Shown here one piece after another: positions 57,902 through 64,000 of a stretch of DNA of 64,000 bases. Source of the stretch: Dysgonomonas mossii DSM 22836 (GTDB taxonomy: Bacteria > Bacteroidota > Bacteroidia > Bacteroidales > Dysgonomonadaceae); NCBI RefSeq assembly GCF_000213575.1, contig NZ_GL892009.1, positions 186,001-250,000 on the forward strand, given 5' to 3'. A program made the position numbers and the translations under genes. The notes beneath the pieces were generated by a model. It did not search any database, was not told the origin of the DNA, and saw only the letters and a program-made list of their open reading frames with translations. Within the stretch, counting starts at the first letter, position 1. The number at the start of each line of letters is the position of its first letter.

Positions 57902-58948
57902 TTATTTAGTAAGTATATTATTCTTTTTCAATAAGTCTCCAAATTCGGGTAATGCTTTCTCAAATATTGCGATAGCCTCATCCATTGTACCGTAAAACTC
58001 CCCTCCTGCTGCATTTAGGTGACCACCACCGTTAAAACATTTTGAAGCAAATTGATTGCTTGGAAAGTCTCCTTGTGAACGAAACGAAATTTTTATAAAA
58101 TCATTGTCTTCACGAATAAAAACTGAAAAAATAATTCCTTTTATATTCAACGGTAAATTTGCAAAACCTTCAGTGTCACCTTTTTTTACATTATATCGAT
58201 TTTGCTCCTCATTCGTCAACCAAATGAGAGCTGAGTTATATTCAGGATAAACCTTCATTTTCTCACTTAATGTATATCCTAACATACGATAACGATCTTC
58301 GGTATAGTTATGGTATACATTCGAATATATCTGATCTTTATTTATTCCTTTTTTCAGTAATTCTCCTACGATATAGTATATTTCAATATTATTGGAGTTA
58401 TAAGTAAATGCTCCTGTATCTGTCATCATACCGGTATAAATAGCAGTAGCACTATTATAGCTCATCGCCTCAAAATCCCCCATACGGCAGATCAAACGAA
58501 ACACGAGTTCGCTAGTAGATGATATTTCAGGGTATGAAATCATCACATCACAAAACTCTGTTGGATCAGGATGGTGATCTATCAATACTTTTTTCCCTTT
58601 CGCAGCCTCAATAAATGGAGCCAAATGGTGTGACCGTTTTGGCACATTAAAGTCGAGACAAAAGATAAGCTCAGCCTCTGCTATAAGCTTTTGAGCATAT
58701 TCCGGATATTTTTCATAATCAAAAATATCCTTCGCTCCGGGTATCCATTTCAAAAAATCAGGAAATGAATTAGGAACTATAATATTTACATCATTACCCA
58801 AGTCATTCAAATAATGGTACAAACCAAGAGAAGATCCAATAGCGTCTCCGTCAGGTGAAACATGGGTAACTATTACAATTTTGTCATATTGATCGAGTAG
58901 CTCTTCTACCGCTGTTATCTTCTGACTAGCTATTATTTTCGATATCAT
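57902..58948 (-). CDS. DHH-family phosphoesterase (NrnA-like)
   Basis: 348 residues. DHH domain with VSPDGDAIGSSLG, FCLDFN and LIDHHPDPTEF; C-terminal DHHA1 domain ends with FNGGGHLNAAGGEF. This is the layout of NrnA-type enzymes that degrade short oligoribonucleotides and 3'-phosphoadenosine 5'-phosphate in the cytosol with Mn2+. It lacks CBS or membrane domains, so it is not a GdpP-type c-di-AMP phosphodiesterase. It lies 44 bases after comEC. Confidence 0.9.
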   Translation of the reverse strand: MISKIIASQKITAVEELLDQYDKIVIVTHVSPDGDAIGSSLGLYHYLNDLGNDVNIIVPNSFPDFLKWIPGAKDIFDYEKYPEYAQKLIAEAELIFCLDFNVPKRSHHLAPFIEAAKGKKVLIDHHPDPTEFCDVMISYPEISSTSELVFRLICRMGDFEAMSYNSATAIYTGMMTDTGAFTYNSNNIEIYYIVGELLKKGINKDQIYSNVYHNYTEDRYRMLGYTLSEKMKVYPEYNSALIWLTNEEQNRYNVKKGDTEGFANLPLNIKGIIFSVFIREDNDFIKISFRSQGDFPSNQFASKCFNGGGHLNAAGGEFYGTMDEAIAIFEKALPEFGDLLKKNNILTK

Positions 58949-58992
58949 TTAAAGAATTCCTTATTCTAATTAAAATACAAACAACAAAAGTA

Positions 58993-60966
58993 CTAAAAAA
59001 TCAAACTAAATGCACCACTTTGAGTTACATCGTGATAAGGAATATTTAGTTTTTGACATTCTTTAGCTAGCCGACGTCTTGTATATCTTGATAATGAAGC
59101 ATCTAAAACCACATTTTCTATCCAAAAGAGCTGAGTTAAAGAATATAAAGAGAAACTGTTACAGTGAGTAAGCACTAAGTTGTTCACTTTGAATCTTTCT
59201 TCCGTTGCCTTCTCTTTCCAATTATCAGAAGACAAAATCAGCATATTGCTTGTTTGATTACCGATGTATATATAGCCACTAGGCGCATCACCCGGTAGTA
59301 TATCGGTTTCCTGTCCCGGCTTGCTCCATTTTATTTCTGAAGCATGGCTTCTATTATAAACTATTACCATTTCGGGTTTATCAACAATCTTACTGTGAAT
59401 ATGACTCGTGAGCAATACGAATATGGCGATTAGGCCTATAATTAAAGCCTTCGATTTCTTATATATAAGGAAAATCAATATCCCTATTATTATGGTAAAG
59501 ATCAACAACAAGTCGACGAAAGATACTTTCGCATTTTGTAAAAGAGCAAAGGGTAATTGTTCAAACAGATGAATCGTGTATGTCATAAAACTGACTAAAG
59601 CCTGTAATGCCTTCACCGGAAGATAGTATAAGTAATAACTAAAATCAGGGAATACAAAACTCAACATTTTTGCAAACACAATCCCTCCGGCTACATACAT
59701 AATCAAAGAAACAACAGGAACAATTATCAGATTGGCAACAAAGAAATATGTAGGAAACGTTCCGAAGTAGTAAAGGCAAATAGGAAACGTAGCCAACTGT
59801 GCAACGAGTGAAAGAGCAAACATCTGCCAAATATATCTTATGTACTTATTTTCTATCTTCATCAGCCCCGACATCTTTGGATGAAGATATAAGATGGAAA
59901 GGACCGACATAAAACTTAATTGCAGCCCGATATCAAACAAAGAGAAAGGGTTGACTAAAAACATAAAGAATGCAGCGATGAACAAGGCGTGAATAGAAAA
60001 GCTTTTTCGCCTAACTATTTCCGATACACAAAACACACTTAACATTGCGCTTGCCCTAACTACCGAAGGAGGCAAACCCGTAATAAAAGCATACCCCCAC
60101 AATAAAAGAATTATAAGGACTGGCTTTATCCAATAGTACTTTGAATTTCGATGAACAAACCCCAGTAAGAGAGTTATCATTACATAAATAATACCGACAT
60201 GTAACCCGCTGACAGATAAAACATGTACGGTTCCCGTCGTCCTGAATCCTTGTTTCAGATCATCACTTAATTCATTCTGATAGCCAAGAGTCAATGCTGA
60301 CAAAACAGCATACTCTGTTTCTTTCAGATCCAAAGCCTTATAGAAATCGAGAATAGCTTGTCTGCAACGTAAAGCTTGATACTTAATGTTAGATGAGACT
60401 TCACCTGTCCTTTTATAAGCATCTGATGAGACGTAAACAGATCCTACAAAGTTCTGATTATACATATACCTGACATAATCAAAATCATCCGGATTCCCCA
60501 TATTTCGGAAGGGTTGAATCTCTCCATAAAAAAGGAACTCATCACCCGGATACAATCGATCAGAGATCAACGAATCTCTTTGAAAATAACAGACTACCTG
60601 CTTATCTTCATCGGGTAAAAACACCCGATATGCAACAGTCTTCGCTTTTTCCTGAGGAGAGTCTGTCACAATACCTCTATAAAGGGTTTTAGTCTCCGAA
60701 AAAGCATATTCAGATAAGTGCTGACGATATGCTGTAGAGAAAGCACCTATTCCCACCGTTGCTAAAATCACCCCCAAACCAAAGAGCCAGCGTAAAGAAA
60801 ATCGCCGATCCTTTGGTACAAGATATGACAAAAGCATAGCCATATTTCCTAAAAGGAAAAAGACTATGCTTATATATTCGTTCTTAAAATAGTACTGAAA
60901 CAGGATACCTACAATCAGCGAGAGCAGAAGGAAAAGGAATGGTATTTTCGACAATGGATTTCTCAT
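58993..60966 (-). CDS. comEC: ComEC/Rec2-family DNA-uptake membrane protein
   Basis: 657 residues. N-terminal DUF4131 domain with two membrane segments and an OB-like part (about 1-190), then the Competence domain (about 225-500) with TVHVLSVSGLHVGI and TGLPPSVVRASAMLSVF. The C-terminal domain (about 540-657) lacks the HxHxDH metallo-beta-lactamase motif found in longer ComEC proteins such as that of Bacillus. It should form the inner-membrane channel for single-stranded DNA during transformation. It is 33 bases after rpe and starts at an ATG at 60966. Confidence 0.9.
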   Translation of the reverse strand: MRNPLSKIPFLFLLLSLIVGILFQYYFKNEYISIVFFLLGNMAMLLSYLVPKDRRFSLRWLFGLGVILATVGIGAFSTAYRQHLSEYAFSETKTLYRGIVTDSPQEKAKTVAYRVFLPDEDKQVVCYFQRDSLISDRLYPGDEFLFYGEIQPFRNMGNPDDFDYVRYMYNQNFVGSVYVSSDAYKRTGEVSSNIKYQALRCRQAILDFYKALDLKETEYAVLSALTLGYQNELSDDLKQGFRTTGTVHVLSVSGLHVGIIYVMITLLLGFVHRNSKYYWIKPVLIILLLWGYAFITGLPPSVVRASAMLSVFCVSEIVRRKSFSIHALFIAAFFMFLVNPFSLFDIGLQLSFMSVLSILYLHPKMSGLMKIENKYIRYIWQMFALSLVAQLATFPICLYYFGTFPTYFFVANLIIVPVVSLIMYVAGGIVFAKMLSFVFPDFSYYLYYLPVKALQALVSFMTYTIHLFEQLPFALLQNAKVSFVDLLLIFTIIIGILIFLIYKKSKALIIGLIAIFVLLTSHIHSKIVDKPEMVIVYNRSHASEIKWSKPGQETDILPGDAPSGYIYIGNQTSNMLILSSDNWKEKATEERFKVNNLVLTHCNSFSLYSLTQLFWIENVVLDASLSRYTRRRLAKECQKLNIPYHDVTQSGAFSLIF

Positions 60967-60999
60967 TCCACAATAGCTATCAATACTACATTAGGTCTA

Positions 61000-61650
61000 T
61001 TACAGACTCTTCAGTTTGTGAATCATTTCTGTCGGGTTGGCATCCGCAAACACTGCGTTCCCGGCAACCAGAACATCTGCTCCGGCATCAACCAAACGTT
61101 TGCCTGTTTCCAGATTTACACCTCCATCTACTTCGATAAGTGTATGCAATCCTCGTCTTACAATCATATCTTTAAGGCAGGACACTTTATCGAGTGTACG
61201 CTCTATGAATTTCTGACCACCAAAGCCCGGATTTACAGACATAAGCAATACCATATCCAAATCCTGAAGTATATCTTCGAGCAGACAAACAGGTGTATGA
61301 GGATTTAAAGTAACGGCAGCTTTCATCCCCGCATCGTGTATTGCAGCAATAGTTCGATGCAAGTGTACACAAGCTTCGTAATGCACATTCATCATATATG
61401 CACCCGCATCCTTTACAACAGGAATATACTGATCGGGGTTTACAATCATCAGATGTACATCCAATGGTTTCTTTGCCATTTTACTGATCTGCTTAATTAT
61501 CGGAAAACCGAACGAAATATTGGGAACAAATGTTCCGTCCATTACATCACAATGAAACCAATCGGCCTCACTATTGTTTACCATTTCTATGTCGGCTTGC
61601 AAATTAAGAAAATCAGCAGACAATAATGACGGAGCTATTTTATGGTGCAT
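61000..61650 (-). CDS. rpe: Ribulose-phosphate 3-epimerase
   Basis: 216 residues, TIM barrel. The N-terminal IAPSLLSADFLNLQADIEMV, here IAPSLLSADFLNLQ, the metal ligands in HCDVMDGTFVPNISFG and HLMIVNPD, the MSVNPGFGGQKFIE signature and the EVDGGVNLET end are all present. It interconverts ribulose-5-P and xylulose-5-P in the pentose phosphate pathway. A TATTTTTG box at 61704-61697 (minus strand) is the probable promoter of rpe and the genes after it (comEC, the DHH gene, DUF4827, glmM). Confidence 0.96.
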   Translation of the reverse strand: MHHKIAPSLLSADFLNLQADIEMVNNSEADWFHCDVMDGTFVPNISFGFPIIKQISKMAKKPLDVHLMIVNPDQYIPVVKDAGAYMMNVHYEACVHLHRTIAAIHDAGMKAAVTLNPHTPVCLLEDILQDLDMVLLMSVNPGFGGQKFIERTLDKVSCLKDMIVRRGLHTLIEVDGGVNLETGKRLVDAGADVLVAGNAVFADANPTEMIHKLKSL

Positions 61651-61696
61651 ACTATTGAATTATAAGTTATAAATTTGATGTTATCATCCTTCAAAG

Positions 61697-61704
61697 CAAA
61701 AATA
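61697..61704 (-). promoter_or_regulatory. -7 box of the rpe operon
   Basis: TATTTTTG on the minus strand fits TAnnTTTG, 46 bases before the rpe ATG at 61650. Confidence 0.45.
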
Positions 61705-61786
61705 CGAAAAAGAGCACAAGTGACAAAAAGAAAAAAGGTACAAACATCAAATGCCTATACCCTTTATTTCTTTTCTGAGAGATTTC

Positions 61787-61948
61787 TTAATTCACACAAA
61801 ATTCATTTAGTGATCTTGGCAAAGATTTCTCAGCATAATATGTTCGTGCAAATTGTTTCAGAAAGTCCAGCGTACTTTTGGCAGGTGCGACAACCTCCCC
61901 TTCATTATCAACACTTTTGCACAGCTTATGAGTATAGTTTTTTTTCAT
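61787..61948 (-). CDS. Small conserved-looking protein of 53 residues
   Basis: The minus strand encodes MKKNYTHKLCKS to the C-terminal SLNEFCVN, with an ATG at 61948 and TAA at 61789-61787. The middle segment EVVAPAKSTLDFLKQFAR followed by TYYAEKSLPRSL is amphipathic and very protein-like. Short Bacteroidales proteins of this pattern (a P-T/S-x-x-T-L-x-F-L-x-x-F-A-R helix and a short C-terminal tail ending in N) are known to me as unnamed hypotheticals beside many genes. No signal peptide, cysteine motif or membrane segment. The function is unknown. It lies between nspC and rpe in the same orientation. Confidence 0.7.
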   Translation of the reverse strand: MKKNYTHKLCKSVDNEGEVVAPAKSTLDFLKQFARTYYAEKSLPRSLNEFCVN

Positions 61949-62031
61949 AGGCAATTTCCTTAAATAAGTTAGTTCTATCTATGAAACGCCAACCTTATAT
62001 CTATATTGTTTATGATCTAATATTTAACATT

Positions 62032-63174
62032 CTAGCTCATACGAGTTTTATAATCCTCGTAACTAAATTCCCTATAAATCTCTAACTGGTTAGACTTATT
62101 CCAAAGGGCGATAGCCGGATGAGATATACCATTAAACATAGTAGTCTTCACGATTGTATAATGAATCATATCTTCGAATATAATCTTATCACCTATAAGA
62201 AGAGGCTCATCAAAAGACCATTCTCCTACAAAATCGCCACTCAGGCAACTACTTCCCCCCATACGATAAGTGGGTAGTCCTTGTACCGGTTCGTGATATG
62301 CACCTCTGATATGCGGTTTGTAAGGCATTTCCAAACAATCGGGCATGTGACATGCAAAAGACACATCGAGTATTGCTGTCTTAATCCCTCTATTCTCTAC
62401 AATATCTACCACTGTAGAAACCAGAACTCCTGTTTGCCAAGCAAAAGCACTCCCCGGTTCCATGATAATCTCAAGATTAGGATGCTTCGCTTTAAAAGAT
62501 TGGAGTAAGCCGATAAGATGTTCCACGTCATAATCTTTTCGGGTCATAAGGTGTCCTCCGCCCATATTAAACCACTTAACCTGCGACAATAGATGCCCAA
62601 ACTTTTGCTCAATCACTTCCAGTGTTTTCTCTAAGTCGTACGACGACGATTCGCACAATGTATGGAAATGAAGTCCTTCTAGTCCTTCGGGTAACTTATC
62701 GCCCAATTGATCCAAAGAAACGCCAAGACGTGAACCCGGAGTAGCCGGATTATATAAATCAGTCTCTACCGTAGAATATTCGGGATTGATACGTAAGCCA
62801 CAGGATACTTTGTGTGAATGTTTCAACGTTTCGGGATAAAACCGATCGAACTGCGATAAAGAGTTGAACGTGATGTGGCTGCTATAACGCATGAAAAGAG
62901 GAAAATTTTCGGATGTATATGCCGGAGTAAAAGTATGCGCCAAGCTACCCATTTCTTCATACGCCAATTGAGCCTCATACACAGAACTAGCTGTAGAACA
63001 TGGTATGTATTCTCTTATAATAGGAAACGATTTCCACATTGCATACGCCTTGAATGCCAATATAATATTCACTCCTGCCCTATCTTTCACCGATTTGATA
63101 AGACTGAGATTGTTTCTAAGCAATTCTTCTTCCATCACAAAGCAAGGTGACGGCACTTTATTTATTTCTATCAT
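62032..63174 (-). CDS. nspC: Carboxynorspermidine decarboxylase
   Basis: 380 residues from the ATG at 63174 (MIEINKVPSPCF); an ATG further upstream at 63213 would add 13 unsupported residues. It is a fold-III PLP enzyme: the PLP lysine lies in ILAFKAYAMW, the glycine loop is NMGGGHLMTR, and EPGSAFAW and GGSSCLSGD hold the phosphate and active-site cysteine regions. It makes spermidine (or norspermidine) from the carboxy precursor, the usual polyamine route in Bacteroidetes. Its partner dehydrogenase is not in the window. Confidence 0.93.
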   Translation of the reverse strand: MIEINKVPSPCFVMEEELLRNNLSLIKSVKDRAGVNIILAFKAYAMWKSFPIIREYIPCSTASSVYEAQLAYEEMGSLAHTFTPAYTSENFPLFMRYSSHITFNSLSQFDRFYPETLKHSHKVSCGLRINPEYSTVETDLYNPATPGSRLGVSLDQLGDKLPEGLEGLHFHTLCESSSYDLEKTLEVIEQKFGHLLSQVKWFNMGGGHLMTRKDYDVEHLIGLLQSFKAKHPNLEIIMEPGSAFAWQTGVLVSTVVDIVENRGIKTAILDVSFACHMPDCLEMPYKPHIRGAYHEPVQGLPTYRMGGSSCLSGDFVGEWSFDEPLLIGDKIIFEDMIHYTIVKTTMFNGISHPAIALWNKSNQLEIYREFSYEDYKTRMS

Positions 63175-63394
63175 TTTTATTGAGTTTTTCGTCAAAAAAA
63201 TTACAAGCTGCAAAGGTCGTGATTTTATTCTCGATGTTTAAATAATTTACTATAAAAAATTAACCTCTTTCTTTACTATGATTAATCTTCCCTATAAAAC
63301 ATATCAGCTTTTATTTTACTTTCTTCATATCAATAAAACTTAATCCTAAACTATTTACTAATTTTACCCCCTCTTATTATATGATAATTTCAGA

Positions 63395-64000
63395 ATGAAA
63401 AAATACATCCTCCCCGATATAAACCGCCGGACAGATACAATCATACTGGCTAATGGTAATTTCCCTTCCAATCCTTTGGCTTTATCGATACTCAACAACT
63501 GCAAGTACCTTGTCTGTTGCGACGGGGCAACCAATAATCTGGCAGACACAAGCCGTGTGCCGGATGCAATAGTTGGCGATTGCGATTCGCTCTCGGAAGA
63601 GAACCAAATACGGTTTGCGGATATTATACACAGAATCCCCGAACAGGAGACCAACGACCTTACAAAAGCCGTACGATTCTGCTTGAAGCAAGGAAGAAAA
63701 GAGTTGACGATACTCGGCGCAACAGGTAAACGGGAAGATCACACCATTGCCAATATCAGCCTGCTATGCGAGTATATGAATGACGCAGATGTAGAAATGA
63801 TTACCAACTACGGCGTATTTAACGGAATAGACTGTACCTCTCTTTTCGAAAGCTATAAAGGACAGCAAGTCTCTTTGTTCTGCATAGATCAGAGCATGGT
63901 AACATCGCACAACCTTTTGTATGCTATCGAAAAGCGGATATTTACCAACTGGTGGCAAGCTACCCTGAACGAGTCTACAAGCGATGAGTTTACGATAGAA
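63395..64000 (+). CDS. Thiamine pyrophosphokinase (partial)
   Basis: The ATG at 63395 opens a frame that runs to the window edge (202 codons, no stop). The motifs VGDCDSLSEE, ETNDLTKAVRFC and GATGKREDHTIANISLL are those of thiamine pyrophosphokinase, which converts thiamine to thiamine diphosphate with ATP. The expected family length is about 205-215 residues, so only a few codons are missing. It is divergent from nspC across a 220-base gap. In Bacteroidetes it often sits beside the PnuT thiamine transporter, which could lie beyond the edge. Confidence 0.92.
   Translation, partial: MKKYILPDINRRTDTIILANGNFPSNPLALSILNNCKYLVCCDGATNNLADTSRVPDAIVGDCDSLSEENQIRFADIIHRIPEQETNDLTKAVRFCLKQGRKELTILGATGKREDHTIANISLLCEYMNDADVEMITNYGVFNGIDCTSLFESYKGQQVSLFCIDQSMVTSHNLLYAIEKRIFTNWWQATLNESTSDEFTIE

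Noticed and set aside
61675-61950. 91-codon plus-strand frame between rpe and nspC
   Set aside because: It lies opposite the more protein-like 53-residue minus-strand frame and over the rpe promoter; its translation has no recognisable pattern.
1-64000. CRISPR arrays, rRNA genes, complete insertion sequences or prophage
   Set aside because: No regularly spaced repeats, no rRNA segments, no transposase, integrase, capsid or terminase genes were seen in the window.

Overview
The window looks like a chromosomal segment of a Bacteroidota, most likely order Bacteroidales and close to Dysgonomonas (the genus is inferred from gene content, not shown). The reasons are AT-rich DNA, three SusC/SusD outer-membrane pairs, lipoproteins with an acidic stretch after the lipid cysteine, promoter boxes of the Bacteroidetes type TAnnTTTG, and housekeeping genes typical of the group (meso-DAP dehydrogenase, carboxynorspermidine decarboxylase, DUF4827, a short ComEC).

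Layout. 1-476: the start of an AraC-like gene cut by the window edge. 811-12192: a compact metal locus, almost certainly for zinc. A leftward operon encodes an ABC ATPase, an FtsX/MacB-type permease with a 15-histidine loop, a DUF3299-like secreted protein and a ZIP transporter. A divergent rightward operon encodes a Fur/Zur regulator, a thioredoxin, a membrane protein with a CPIC motif, two COG0523 (CobW-like) GTPases, a ZnuD-like TonB receptor and two His-rich DUF4625 lipoproteins. A second Fur/Zur paralogue closes the locus. One palindrome (4029-4055) sits over the divergent promoters. The parts suggest a route from the cell surface (DUF4625) through the outer membrane (TonB receptor) and inner membrane (ZIP, ABC) to cytosolic metallochaperones.

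12430-17095: a truncated TetR gene beside tRNA-Arg(ACG), pheS, an M28 peptidase and an alpha/beta hydrolase. 17096-22360: SusC/SusD/lipid-binding lipoprotein. 22658-24624: prfA and pyrF. 25126-29986: a second SusC/SusD pair. 30267-38081: a complete kdpFABCDE potassium system, including a 29-residue KdpF and paired direct repeats upstream that look like KdpE sites.

38323-47797: a polysaccharide-utilisation-type locus on the minus strand (ECF sigma, FecR, SusC with STN domain, SusD, and a GH2 enzyme of the exo-beta-D-glucosaminidase subfamily), which points to a glucosamine-containing glycan. 47958-49170: a TPR protein and a probable small RNA. 49171-63174: minus-strand housekeeping genes (uvrA, a lytic transglycosylase, ispE, ddh, DUF2461, glmM, DUF4827, a DHH phosphoesterase, comEC, rpe, a 53-residue small protein, nspC). 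63395-64000: the start of thiamine pyrophosphokinase on the plus strand, cut by the edge.
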